A stretch of DNA of 64,000 nucleotides from CAZRZN01 sp964604565 (GCA_964604565.1 CAZRZN010000002.1:1-64000), one strand, 5' to 3'; shown: positions 1-8,786, counted from the first letter of the stretch. Notes: a model not told the origin generated them from the letters alone. A program made the numbers and translations.

Positions 1-441
1 CCGACGTGCCTGCCGACCATTATCCCCGCGTCAATTGTTGCACAGAAATGCCTGTATATTCATGCTGTGTGTCATGGCCTCGGAATGGGCAGCCCTGCAC
101 CGAGAACTGTCCAAGAACCATGCCATGGCCGAGCACAGGGTTCACGGGCGTCTTGGCAAGAACAGGTGCAGTGGCGGATGCAGGCCCTTGCCCGGAACCT
201 CGCACCCGGTCAATCCGCCTTGGCGGATGGCAACGCTGGAACTCGACTTTATTCGTTGGATCGTGAGTATGTCGCAAGTCTTTGGCGCTGCGGCCTTCCG
301 GAGCTTGAAAAAGACCCTCTTGCTTCGCCTTGGGAGCAAGAAATGAGGTTCAATATTGCGTGCCGGCAAGATGATCGCGAAACAGTGATTGAGTATTTGT
401 GGAGAGAAGAAGCCGTACGTCGGGGATTCTTCTCTCGCTAA
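1..441 (+). other. left-edge region with open frames, possible decayed gene
   Basis: No confident gene is seen here. The frame starting at base 1 stays open to a stop at 439-441, and its second half (a stretch reading LYSLDREYVASLWRCGLPEL) looks protein-like. Its first half looks like noise, whereas the next frame contains a more protein-like stretch (MASEWAALHRELSKNHAMAE) near 73-132. A frameshifted remnant or the tail of an upstream gene is therefore possible. The 3' end runs into the dispersed repeat at 391. I do not recognise the product. Confidence 0.2.
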
Positions 442-447
442 ATACTC
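391..447. repeat. dispersed GAGTATTT repeat in inverted (hairpin) form
   Basis: The left arm (391-412) reads GAGTATTT-GT-GGAGAGAAGAAG. The right arm (427-447) is its imperfect reverse complement, TTCTTCTCTCGC-TAAATACTC. Together they can form a long hairpin with a loop of about 14 bases. It lies 33 bases downstream of the iolB stop and is followed on the plus strand by a T5 run, so it could end transcripts. Other copies are at 16234, 18687 (diverged), 21304, 28363 and 47424. Confidence 0.75.
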
Positions 448-479
448 AATTTTTCCGGCATCAAGACAGGCGGACGCAT

Positions 480-1304
480 TCAGGCATCGCGTTGCGCGAT
501 CCAGTCATGATCCGGATGGTTCTTGAACCGCCATTTGCGCAGGGGCCCGGCCATGACATTGAGATAATACATCTCGTAGCCATAGGGGGCTCCGCAGGGG
601 TGGTGCCCCTTGGGGACAAGGACCACATCGTGATCCGAGACGGACATGGTCGCATCAAGGCTGCCATCCTCGGTAAAGACGCGCTGATGGCCATATCCCT
701 GCGCCGGGTTCAGGCGGTGGTAATAGGTCTCTTCCAGATAGGTCATGTCCGGGAAATCGTCTTCGTCATGGCGGTGTGGCGGGTAGGACGACCAGTGACC
801 CTGCGGCGTGTAGACTTCCGTCACCAAAAGGGAGGAGGCCACGTCCCGCTCTTCCATGGCAATGGGGTGGATGTGGCGCGTGTTGGTGCCCTTGCCACGT
901 TCCACGAGGTCGATACCGTCCGGACCGATCTGGCGTGCCGGATAATCGGCTTTTGCGGGTGCGCTGCATACCGCCAGTGTGCAATGGGTCGTCGCCTTTG
1001 CGGTCCAGTCGCTGCCGCGGGGAATGTAGACCGCGTGGGGCGGGCGCCGGTCAAAGACACTTAGTCGGTCGCCCAGTTCGCCGAACAGTTTCCCCGCGCC
1101 GCCAATCTCCGCCTTGCCCTCGACAAGGACCAGGATCACCTCGAGATCGCCCGTGCTGCCGACGGCGGTTTCGCCGGGGGCAAGCCGCCAGAGGTCAAAC
1201 CCGACATAGGACCAGTCAGGACTTTCGGCTGTTCGAGCGTTCTGAATGGTAATGTTCTGCACCTGCCCGATCAGGCCGGTGGGTTTGCGGAGCAGTTGTG
1301 TCAT
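480..1304 (-). CDS. iolB: 5-deoxy-glucuronate isomerase
   Basis: This 274-residue protein matches IolB, the cytosolic isomerase that converts 5-deoxy-D-glucuronate to 5-dehydro-2-deoxy-D-gluconate in myo-inositol breakdown. The family is a metal-dependent bicupin. The C-terminal cupin metal-site region is visible as PPHRHDEDD, followed by an ETYYHR stretch, and the length is normal for the family. A strong GGAGG ribosome site lies just upstream of the ATG. It is the last gene of the iolC-D-E-(small ORF)-phyH-iolB operon and follows the dioxygenase gene by 17 bases. A hairpin repeat lies downstream. Confidence 0.93.
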   Translation of the reverse strand: MTQLLRKPTGLIGQVQNITIQNARTAESPDWSYVGFDLWRLAPGETAVGSTGDLEVILVLVEGKAEIGGAGKLFGELGDRLSVFDRRPPHAVYIPRGSDWTAKATTHCTLAVCSAPAKADYPARQIGPDGIDLVERGKGTNTRHIHPIAMEERDVASSLLVTEVYTPQGHWSSYPPHRHDEDDFPDMTYLEETYYHRLNPAQGYGHQRVFTEDGSLDATMSVSDHDVVLVPKGHHPCGAPYGYEMYYLNVMAGPLRKWRFKNHPDHDWIAQRDA

Positions 1305-1321
1305 TTTCTTTCCTCCTTGCC

Positions 1322-2491
1322 TCAGGGGCGGCGGCGGGCGTCTTGCGCGGCAAGCGCCTGTGCAAAGGCCTGTGGCGACAGGTCCTCTGACAGGGCACGG
1401 TGAAACAGCGCCGCCTGCGTTTCGGGGGCAAGGCCGCCAAGCGGCGGGTCATTGTCCAGGTTGGTGGGAAAGGAATATCCCTCCGCCGCGGCGCCGACCG
1501 CGGCCGTGGTGGCGGCATCGTCCAGCATGCCTTCGGCGCGCAGCGCCTGAACAGCGGGGTAGAGCGCGCGGCACATGCCGGAGCGGTCGATCACTTCCAT
1601 CGCCCGACCCAGCGCCGAGGAAATCTGCAACAGGTTTGCCATGCGGTGAATGTCGGCGCTGTGGTTCTCGCCCGCGGCATGGAACAGCGCGGGATTGAAG
1701 AATATGGCATCGCCCTTGGACAAGGGCAGCTGGATGCAGTGCTCTTCGAAATAGTCGCGGAAATCCTCGCGGCGGTAGGCCATGTAGCCGGGGCGGAAAA
1801 GCTGAGAGAACGGCAGCAGTTTGGTCGGGCCGCTTTCGATGGGCATGTCGCAATGGGCCACCGCGCCCTGCAGGGTCATCACCGACGAAAGATCGTGGAC
1901 ATGCGCCGGAAAGCGGGCGGCTACCTCCGCGGTCTGGAACCCGAGATGATAGTCCCGATGCGCGGATTGTGCCTGCCCGCCGGGGCGGACCACATTGACC
2001 TGTGCGGTCATCTGGTAGAACGGGCCGAGCCATGCTTCGCAGACGGCTGCGATCGTGGTGTTGCCGTAATAAAGCGCAAAGGCCCGGGGATCTTCCAGGC
2101 AGTGCTTTTGCAGGGCGTTCCAGATCCTGTCGTTGGCGCCGGCCTTGGCGAAATGGTCGGCCCCGCCGCTGCTGCCGCCGTCCTTTTCGCGTGCGATGAT
2201 CTGCCTGAAGATCCCGGTGGCGGCGTCGATCGGTGCCGTATCGGTGTAGGCGGACTTGAGCGCAACGACGCCGGCGCTCTGGCCCAGAACATGGGCCCAT
2301 TCCGCCAGCAGCGCAGCGCGCTGGGGGGGATCGTTCAGCATGTCCTGCAATCCGGCCATGTCATAGATCGGAACATTCTTTTCCACGGACGTGGCAAAGC
2401 GCAGATCCGAGGTAGACAAGGTCTGTTCGGCCATTTGCGCGAATTCGGCCAGATCACAGGATTTCACATCGAAATAGGCTGTGTCCTTCAT
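1322..2491 (-). CDS. phytanoyl-CoA dioxygenase (PhyH) family protein in the inositol operon
   Basis: This 389-residue protein looks like a non-heme Fe(II)/2-oxoglutarate-dependent oxygenase of the PhyH family. The iron-binding facial triad can be placed: H178 and D180 in SAHRDYHLGF, and a distal H271 in FFNPALFHAAGENH. R283, in the following IHRMANLL stretch, is a likely 2-oxoglutarate ligand. No signal peptide is seen, so it should be cytosolic. It sits between a small membrane protein, with which it shares an ATGA overlap (2488-2491), and iolB, so it is co-transcribed with inositol catabolism. The substrate is unknown. Oxidation of a modified inositol, such as a methyl ether, is only an inference. 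Confidence 0.8.
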   Translation of the reverse strand: MKDTAYFDVKSCDLAEFAQMAEQTLSTSDLRFATSVEKNVPIYDMAGLQDMLNDPPQRAALLAEWAHVLGQSAGVVALKSAYTDTAPIDAATGIFRQIIAREKDGGSSGGADHFAKAGANDRIWNALQKHCLEDPRAFALYYGNTTIAAVCEAWLGPFYQMTAQVNVVRPGGQAQSAHRDYHLGFQTAEVAARFPAHVHDLSSVMTLQGAVAHCDMPIESGPTKLLPFSQLFRPGYMAYRREDFRDYFEEHCIQLPLSKGDAIFFNPALFHAAGENHSADIHRMANLLQISSALGRAMEVIDRSGMCRALYPAVQALRAEGMLDDAATTAAVGAAAEGYSFPTNLDNDPPLGGLAPETQAALFHRALSEDLSPQAFAQALAAQDARRRP

Positions 2492-2736
2492 GACGATCCT
2501 CCTTCGTCAGTGTCGTTCGGCACATCTTTCTTGTTGTCCTTGCCGGCGATCTCGGGGTCGAACGCCAGAAAGAATTGATGTGCGCAATAAATGCCGATCC
2601 CGGCAAACAGCACGGCCCAGCCGGAGTTGCCCATGCTCAGCTCAAGAAGGCTCCAGCCAAGGCAAACCGCCACAAGGGCGATCCGCCGCCAGAGCGGGAT
2701 GAAAAATGCAAGCTGCACGTTGAACAGGCGGGTCAT
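2488..2736 (-). CDS. small two-helix membrane protein of the inositol operon
   Basis: This 82-residue protein has two hydrophobic segments, roughly residues 8-32 (around IALVAVCLGW) and 38-58 (around WAVLFAGIGIYCA). They are followed by a charged, acidic cytosolic-looking tail ending DEGGSS. The stop codon overlaps the start of the dioxygenase gene by four bases (ATGA), and its own start lies four bases after iolE, so it is firmly inside the operon. I recognise no family. Such a short protein could be an accessory subunit, but no partner can be named. Confidence 0.7.
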   Translation of the reverse strand: MTRLFNVQLAFFIPLWRRIALVAVCLGWSLLELSMGNSGWAVLFAGIGIYCAHQFFLAFDPEIAGKDNKKDVPNDTDEGGSS

Positions 2737-2740
2737 GATG

Positions 2741-3640
2741 TCATCCTGCTATTTCCAGTCCGGCCTTGCCACAGACCTCAAGGATATGCTGGTAGCCCTT
2801 TTTCGAGAATTCGTAGGGCGGCGCCTTGGCGGGGTCCTGCTCCGCCTCGACCACGATCCAGCCGTCGAACTCCATCGCCTTGAGCTTGTCTGCGACCGCC
2901 TGAAAGTCGATGCACCCATCGCCCGGCACGGTAAAGGCGCCCGCGATCACCGCATCGAGAAAGCTGCGATCGTTCTCGCGGACATCCTTGACCACCTCGG
3001 GGCGGATATCCTTGAAATGCACATGCAGCACGCGGTCGGCCCAGCGGTTCAGCGTGGCCATCACGTCGCCGCCGCCAAACAGCAGATGGCCGGTGTCGAA
3101 ACACAGGCTCACCTCTTTCGAGGCGGCCTCCATCAGCCAGTTGACGTCTTCCTCATCCTCGATGATGGATCCCATGTGGTGATGGTAGGCCATGGGCATG
3201 CCCTGATCGGCCATCCATTTCGCAAGGTCCGACAGGTTGGCGGCGTAGGTCTTGATCTCGTCGTGCGTCAGCTTGGGACGGGCGTTGACCGGCGTGCCGA
3301 TCTGGCCCTGCACCGTGTTGGAGCATTCGGCGTAGACGATACAGGGCGCGTCGAGCGCGACGAATTGTTCGACCTGCTGGCGAACGGCTTCGATTTCCTG
3401 CGCCACATCGTTGACCAGCAAATTTCCGGAACACCAGCCACCGCACAGCGCGATGTCGTTGTCGGCAAGGGTGCGGCGCAGGCCCGGCGTGTCATGTGGC
3501 ATCCGCTGGCCGCGTTCGACGCCGGTGTAGCCGATTTCGCGGGATTCCTTCAGCGCCTGTTCCATGGTGAAGGCAGCCGTCAGGTCGGGCAGATCGTCGT
3601 TCTGCCAGGCGATGGGAGAGATCCCGATTTTGACACTCAT
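2741..3640 (-). CDS. iolE: myo-inosose-2 dehydratase
   Basis: This 299-residue protein resembles IolE, which dehydrates scyllo-inosose (2-keto-myo-inositol) to 3D-trihydroxycyclohexane-1,2-dione, the second step of inositol catabolism. It has the xylose-isomerase-like TIM-barrel signature motifs of the family: CGGWCSGN near residue 66, YHHHMGSIIED near 151, CFDTGHLLFGGG near 180, and HVHFKDI near 203, where metal ligands are expected. Length is normal. It lies 15 bases after iolD and 4 bases before the small membrane protein gene, within a single minus-strand operon. Confidence 0.93.
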   Translation of the reverse strand: MSVKIGISPIAWQNDDLPDLTAAFTMEQALKESREIGYTGVERGQRMPHDTPGLRRTLADNDIALCGGWCSGNLLVNDVAQEIEAVRQQVEQFVALDAPCIVYAECSNTVQGQIGTPVNARPKLTHDEIKTYAANLSDLAKWMADQGMPMAYHHHMGSIIEDEEDVNWLMEAASKEVSLCFDTGHLLFGGGDVMATLNRWADRVLHVHFKDIRPEVVKDVRENDRSFLDAVIAGAFTVPGDGCIDFQAVADKLKAMEFDGWIVVEAEQDPAKAPPYEFSKKGYQHILEVCGKAGLEIAG

Positions 3641-3655
3641 GGTCTTTGCCTTCCT

Positions 3656-5479
3656 TCAGACACGCTCTTTGAGCGCCGCTTCGTAACCTGTGCGGGCCGC
3701 ATTCACCTCGGCACGGTCGGACACCTCCGGAACGGCCACATCCCACCAATGCCCGCCGTCCGGCGTCGTGAAATAGGGATCGGTGTCGATGACCACGACA
3801 AACGGGCCAGTGGCATCCTTGGCCCGGGCCAGAGCCTCTTCCAATTCGGCGATGGTGTTCACATGCACCGCTGCCGCCCCCATGGACGCCGCATGGGCGG
3901 CAAAGTCGATGTTGGACGGGGTCTCATGCACCGTGTCGTCGAGCATATTGTTGAACTCCGCGCCCCCGGTGCCCATTTGCAGGCGGTTGATGCAGGCAAA
4001 TCCGCGATTGTCGGTGATGACCATCGTGAATTTGACCCCCATCGACACGGCGGTGGCCAGTTCGGAATTGGCCATCATGTAGCTGCCGTCGCCGATCATG
4101 CAGATCACGTCGCGGTCCGGGTCGGCCATCTTGATACCCATGGCGCCGGCAATCTCGTAACCCATGCAGCTGAACCCGTATTCCATGTGATAGGATCCGG
4201 GGCGCGGGGCCTTCCACAGCTTGTGCAATTCTCCGGGCATGGTTCCGGCGGCACACATGACCACGGTATCGGGACCGGCAGCGCGCTGCACGGCGCCGAT
4301 CACCTGCTGGTCTGTGGCCAGGGCGTTTGCCTCGCCGGGGGCCTCCGTGATCGGATCTACGGCGGCGAACCAGTCGGATTTCAACGCCGGGTCCACATCC
4401 GCCGCACGGTAAGAACCCAGTTCCAGAGCCAGTTCCGTCAGACCGGTCTTGGCGTCTGATTGCAGGGGCATGGCGCCATGCTTGACTGCGTCATAGGCGT
4501 TGACGTTCAGGCTTATCAGTGTGGCCTCCGGGTTCTTGAATAGCGCCCAGGACCCTGTGGTGAAATCCTGAAACCGCGTGCCGACACCCAGCACCAGATC
4601 GGCCTGCGCGCAGACGGCATTGGCCGAGGAGGCGCCCGTCACGCCAACCGGGCCAAGGTTCAGCGGGTGATCCCACGCCAGCGCGGATTTGCCGGCCTGT
4701 GTCTCGACCACCGGAATGTTGTGCATCTCTGCAAAGCGTTGCAGATCGGCACAGGCGTCCGAATAATGCACGCCGCCCCCTGCCACGATGACCGGGTTTT
4801 TCGCGGCGCGGATCCTTGCGACTGTGCGCTGGATCTCTTGATGATCGGGGCGGATCCGGCGCTGGTGCCATGTGCGCGGCACGAAGAAGCTTTCGGGGAA
4901 ATCGAACGCCTCTGCCTGCACATCCTGACAGAAGGCCAGCGTGACGGGTCCGCATTCCGCCGGATCTGTCAGGGTTGCCATGGCCCGGGGCAGGGCGGTC
5001 AGCAATTGCTCCGGCCGGGTGATGCGATCAAAATAGCGCGAAACCGGGCGGAAACAGTCGTTGGCAGAAACGGTTCCATCGCCAAAATCCTCCACCTGTT
5101 GCAGCACCGGATCGGGGCCGCGGTTGGCAAAGACATCGCCGGGCACCAGCAATACGGGCAGCCGGTTGACATGCGCCAGCGCGGCGGCGGTCACCATGTT
5201 GGTCCCGCCGGGGCCTATGGACGACGTGACCATCATCGCGCGCTGCCGTCTGGACTGTTTGGCGTAGGCGATTGCGGCATGGGCCATCGTCTGCTCGTTG
5301 TGGCCGCGATAAGTGGGCAGCGTGTCACGGGCACCATAGAGCGCCTCACCAAGACCCGCGACGTTGCCGTGCCCAAAGATTGCCCAGCAGCCGGCAAGGA
5401 AACGCTCGCCGTTTTCATTCATTTGCGCGGACAGATAGCGCACCATCGCCTGCGCCGCGGTCAGTCGGATCGTTGTCAT
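3656..5479 (-). CDS. iolD: 3D-(3,5/4)-trihydroxycyclohexane-1,2-dione acylhydrolase
   Basis: This 607-residue thiamine-diphosphate enzyme matches IolD, which hydrolytically opens the trihydroxycyclohexanedione ring to give 5-deoxyglucuronate. The fold has the usual acetolactate-synthase-like order of PYR, central and PP domains. The ThDP/Mg motif appears as CMIGDGSYMMANSELATA, with TDNRGF following about 30 residues later. Length fits the family. Its ATG overlaps the iolC stop by four bases (5476-5479), so it is translationally coupled to the kinase gene. Confidence 0.93.
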   Translation of the reverse strand: MTTIRLTAAQAMVRYLSAQMNENGERFLAGCWAIFGHGNVAGLGEALYGARDTLPTYRGHNEQTMAHAAIAYAKQSRRQRAMMVTSSIGPGGTNMVTAAALAHVNRLPVLLVPGDVFANRGPDPVLQQVEDFGDGTVSANDCFRPVSRYFDRITRPEQLLTALPRAMATLTDPAECGPVTLAFCQDVQAEAFDFPESFFVPRTWHQRRIRPDHQEIQRTVARIRAAKNPVIVAGGGVHYSDACADLQRFAEMHNIPVVETQAGKSALAWDHPLNLGPVGVTGASSANAVCAQADLVLGVGTRFQDFTTGSWALFKNPEATLISLNVNAYDAVKHGAMPLQSDAKTGLTELALELGSYRAADVDPALKSDWFAAVDPITEAPGEANALATDQQVIGAVQRAAGPDTVVMCAAGTMPGELHKLWKAPRPGSYHMEYGFSCMGYEIAGAMGIKMADPDRDVICMIGDGSYMMANSELATAVSMGVKFTMVITDNRGFACINRLQMGTGGAEFNNMLDDTVHETPSNIDFAAHAASMGAAAVHVNTIAELEEALARAKDATGPFVVVIDTDPYFTTPDGGHWWDVAVPEVSDRAEVNAARTGYEAALKERV

Positions 5480-7380
5480 GGTCGGTTCTCCTCTCGCACG
5501 GTGTCCCAGTATCCGCAGAGCCGTGCGTAATTGTCCTTCATTTGCGCGACAGCCGCGTCGTCGGTCATCGTGCCGGCCATCCAGTCCCGGGCTGCGTCGG
5601 CAAAGATCGTGCGGCCGACGGCAAAGCCCTTTACCAAGCCATGACGCGCCGCTGCCGCGAAACTGTCCTTCAGGGCGGCGTCCGTGGCCCCAAGACCCAA
5701 GACCAGTATACCACGTGTATGCGGGTCATGCGCCTCGATCGCGTCGACCGTGGCCTGCCAAGCCGCATCGCCGGTCATCGGTTCCAGTTTCCACCAATCC
5801 GGATAGACGCCGATCTGGTAGAACCTGCGGATCACCTGCGCGGTGGTGTCGTCGTCGACCGGACCGGCCTTGGACGGGATCACCTCCAGCAGAAATTCCA
5901 GCCGGTTCCGGCGCGCGGCATGGAACAGGCGCAGGACGGTCGCCTCCTGATCGGCGCGCATCTCCGCGGGATCGTCCGGATGGTAGAAGCACAAGACCTT
6001 CACCACATGCTCCAGCGGCCATTCGTTCAAACCGCCGAAATCCGGACCAATCTCCGGCTCAAGCATCAGGGGCCGCGAGCCGGGCCATTCCACCGGCCGC
6101 CCGATCCACAGTCCGCGCCCCGCCGCCCGGTAAAGCGCGTCGCGGCCAAGGCGGCTGTCGCAGAGCAGGCCATAACCCGTGCCGTCGCCTGCCACCTGCG
6201 TGCATGCGTCGAGGCACAGTGTCTTGAACCGATCGATCCGTTCGGGCGTTGCGCCCTCCAGCGTTTCCAGCTGCATCCGGTGGTCGAAGGCAAAGATGCG
6301 CATCACCGGCCAGTCGCCCTTGCGGTTGGTGGCCCAATGCACCTGTTCCAGGGTCTGATCCTTGCGCAACGCCTTATCCACGACGCCCCGTTCAAGGAAG
6401 AATTGCAGTTCCGTCCAAGAGGGACAGGCGGGCGCGCAGCCGTGGCGCGACACTGCCAAGGCGCCACAGGCATTGGCGTATGTCAGGGCGGTTGGCCAGT
6501 CTTCTCCATCCAGCCACCCCTTGAGCAGACCGGACATGAACCCGTCGCCGGCCCCAAGCACGTTGAAGACCTCGATGGGAAAGCCCGGTCCGCTCTGGCC
6601 CTCGTCCAGCGTGTCGGGGATTGCACCGGTAAAGGCCGCGGCCCCCATCGGACCGCGTTTGCAGACCAGCGTGGCGCCGGACACCTTGCGAACGTTGCGC
6701 AGGGCCTGGAGCGTATCCGTGCTGCCACCCGCGATGTGGAATTCCTCCTCGGTGCCGACGATCAGGTCGAAGAGGTGAAGGGAGGATTGCAGTTTGGCGG
6801 TGACCTTCTCCGACGCGATGAACCGTTCCTCGCCCGCGCCATGACCGGCCAGACCCCAGAGATTGGGCCTGTAGTCGATGTCCAGCGCGGTCTGCATCTC
6901 GTTGTCCCGCGCGTAGTTCAGCGCCTTGAGCACGGCCGCCTCCGTGCGGGGGTGCGACAGATGAGTGCCGGTCGCGACGACCGCGCGCGCCTGCGCCAGA
7001 AAGGCGTCGTCGATGTCGTCCTCGCACAGGGCCATGTCGGCACAGTTCTCGCGGTAGAAAATCAAGGGAAACTGTTCCTGATCGCGGATCCCCAGCAGCA
7101 CCAGCGCGGTCAGCCGCTCCGGATCTGTCACGACGCCGCGGGTATCGACGCCCTCTCGGGCCAGTTCCTCGCGGATGAACCGGCCCATGTGTTCATCGCC
7201 AACGCGGGTGATGAGCGCGGATTTCAGGCCAAGTCGCGCGGTTCCGGCGGCCATGTTGGTGGGTGATCCGCCGATATATTTGTTGAAGCTTGCCATGTCC
7301 TCTAGCCGCCCGCCGATCTGCGCCCCGTAGAGGTCGACCGAGGATCGTCCAATGGTGATCACATCCAGGGTCTTGCCCAT
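5476..7380 (-). CDS. iolC: 5-dehydro-2-deoxygluconokinase fused to a DUF2090 aldolase-like domain
   Basis: This 634-residue protein has two parts. Residues about 1-325 form a PfkB-type sugar kinase: the N-terminal GGSPTNMAAGTARLG stretch and the anion-hole/catalytic NVLGAGDGFMSGLL near residue 278 fit IolC, which phosphorylates 5-dehydro-2-deoxygluconate. Residues about 340-634, starting near MRIFAFDHRMQLETL, are a DUF2090 domain, a TIM-barrel family related to class I aldolases. The fusion is known in alphaproteobacteria, and the C-terminal part may supply the next (IolJ-type) aldolase step; that role is inferred. It is the first gene of the operon, with GGAAAGG as ribosome site. Confidence 0.93.
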   Translation of the reverse strand: MGKTLDVITIGRSSVDLYGAQIGGRLEDMASFNKYIGGSPTNMAAGTARLGLKSALITRVGDEHMGRFIREELAREGVDTRGVVTDPERLTALVLLGIRDQEQFPLIFYRENCADMALCEDDIDDAFLAQARAVVATGTHLSHPRTEAAVLKALNYARDNEMQTALDIDYRPNLWGLAGHGAGEERFIASEKVTAKLQSSLHLFDLIVGTEEEFHIAGGSTDTLQALRNVRKVSGATLVCKRGPMGAAAFTGAIPDTLDEGQSGPGFPIEVFNVLGAGDGFMSGLLKGWLDGEDWPTALTYANACGALAVSRHGCAPACPSWTELQFFLERGVVDKALRKDQTLEQVHWATNRKGDWPVMRIFAFDHRMQLETLEGATPERIDRFKTLCLDACTQVAGDGTGYGLLCDSRLGRDALYRAAGRGLWIGRPVEWPGSRPLMLEPEIGPDFGGLNEWPLEHVVKVLCFYHPDDPAEMRADQEATVLRLFHAARRNRLEFLLEVIPSKAGPVDDDTTAQVIRRFYQIGVYPDWWKLEPMTGDAAWQATVDAIEAHDPHTRGILVLGLGATDAALKDSFAAAARHGLVKGFAVGRTIFADAARDWMAGTMTDDAAVAQMKDNYARLCGYWDTVREENRP

Positions 7381-7754
7381 GCCGTCTGCCTTTCCGGATC
7401 ATAGAGTGTGCGCCGTTCTCCCGTCACGACGCGTGCTGCCGTGAAATTGGGCCGGGAAGGGCTGTCTGGTCAATTCCCTTTCGTGTGCTTCCTATCATTC
7501 ATGACAGGTCTTGAGGGAAAACGCAGAGAGACTTTCCTCATGTGGAATGACCAGTAGAGGAGGGGGGGCTTGCTTGAACGGGGCAATGGCGGATGCTGTC
7601 GGCACCGCATGTGTGTGGTTAAGATTTCAGACGGCAGTTGGGTCAGCGTCCTGGGTTTCGTTACAGCACGATTTTCGCCCGCGCCATCACGGCCGCGCAT
7701 ACTCGGTCGCAAGACGGCGTTGGCGCGCAAGGTCGTTGCCGTCACGTATGACGC
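7381..7754 (-). promoter_or_regulatory. promoter region of the inositol operon
   Basis: This 374-base gap between the LacI-family gene and iolC holds no supportable gene and must contain the iolC promoter. An 18-base imperfect palindrome (CCTATCATTCATGACAGG, 7491-7508, seven of nine pairs matching) lies 111 bases before the iolC ATG and is the best operator candidate. A second dyad, TTCC-N6-GGAA, is at 7534-7547. No convincing -10/-35 pair could be assigned. Confidence 0.5.
7491..7508. promoter_or_regulatory. candidate operator palindrome for the LacI-family regulator
   Basis: CCTATCATTCATGACAGG pairs CCT with AGG and TCAT with ATGA, an 18-base dyad of the size LacI-family dimers bind. It sits between the regulator gene and the operon it probably controls. 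The assignment is inferred from position and symmetry only. Confidence 0.35.
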
Positions 7755-8786
7755 TCAGACGGATTCGGGCAGGTAGAGGTCCGGGCGCAAGAAATGCTGA
7801 CCAGGTGTGGCCGCATCGCGCGATTGCACTGCTTCTGTCATAAGGGTGATCGTGTCGTTGCAAAGCTGTTCCAGAGGCGTTGCTATGGCCATCTCGGCAT
7901 ATCGATCGGCCAGCGCCGCGCGGGATTCGGGGATGATCTCATGCAGGATCATTGCGACCTGTCCGGGCGCGCGAACTTCCCGCAGTGCGGCGATAGCGCC
8001 TTCCATGCCACCACCCGCGCAGTAAAGCCCCTTCAGGTCCGGGTGCCGCTGCAACAGTTCCAGCGTGGTCTCATAGGTCAGCTGCCGGGTCTCAAGGTTC
8101 ACCATCGTGTCCAGCACGGTAAAGTCCGGCCCATATTCGCGGAAATAACTGCGAAACCCTGTCTCACGCAGCTCATGGCCGTGCCAGCGGTAGCCGCCGA
8201 CAAAAACCGCGAGCTTCCCGGGGCGGCCCACGGTCTTGTACATCATGTGGGCCGCGATCCGCCCCACCTTCATGTTGTTCAGGCCGATATACCCTTGGCG
8301 GACGCCCTGAGCATAGTCGTTGAGCATGGAAAAGCAGGGGACGCCGCCAGCCTGCAACTGGCTGACCGTGTCGGTGATCTGGACATGGTTCACCGCCGAA
8401 GATGCCAGCGCATCGCACTGTGGTGCAAGGCCCGTCATCAGCCCGGCGATGTCTCCCGGGCTTTGCGACGGGGCGAATTCAATAACGATCTTGCCGCGGA
8501 TACCGGGCGCGCGGGCAACCGCGGCCTCCATTTCGCGGGCGACATCCTGCCAGAACGGCTGGCGGGCCTTGGGAAAGACAAAGCCAAAGCGGATCTCGGG
8601 CAGATCGGCGAACATGCGCTGCCCGATCAATGCGGCGGCATGATAGCCGATGCGCTGCGCGGCCTCGTAGACGCGGCGCGCGGTTTCTTCGCGCACCTTG
8701 GCGCGACCGTTCAATACGCGGTCCACAGTGGCGACGCTGACGCCAGACTCGCGGGCCAGATCGGTGATTGTCGGGCGCTTTGCCAT
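7755..8786 (-). CDS. LacI-family transcriptional regulator, probable inositol repressor
   Basis: This 343-residue protein begins with a LacI-type helix-turn-helix (TITDLARESGVSVATVDRVL, residues about 5-24) and hinge region. A periplasmic-binding-protein-like ligand domain fills the rest, with sugar-type features such as VGGYRWHGHE. The ATG at 8786 follows AAGGATCTTG; the codon just upstream is TTG and is less likely to be the start. It lies directly upstream of the iol operon on the same strand, so it probably senses inositol or an intermediate and controls iolC-iolB. In many other alphaproteobacteria the inositol repressor is a RpiR-type protein, so a LacI-type one is a local feature. Confidence 0.85.
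   Translation of the reverse strand: MAKRPTITDLARESGVSVATVDRVLNGRAKVREETARRVYEAAQRIGYHAAALIGQRMFADLPEIRFGFVFPKARQPFWQDVAREMEAAVARAPGIRGKIVIEFAPSQSPGDIAGLMTGLAPQCDALASSAVNHVQITDTVSQLQAGGVPCFSMLNDYAQGVRQGYIGLNNMKVGRIAAHMMYKTVGRPGKLAVFVGGYRWHGHELRETGFRSYFREYGPDFTVLDTMVNLETRQLTYETTLELLQRHPDLKGLYCAGGGMEGAIAALREVRAPGQVAMILHEIIPESRAALADRYAEMAIATPLEQLCNDTITLMTEAVQSRDAATPGQHFLRPDLYLPESV

Noticed and set aside
2591..4459. 622-codon plus-strand frame
   Set aside because: It lies opposite iolD, iolE and the small membrane protein gene, has no family resemblance, and is the usual antisense frame of GC-rich coding DNA.
5272..7266. 664-codon plus-strand frame
   Set aside because: Antisense to iolC and the start of iolD; no motifs or plausible ribosome site.
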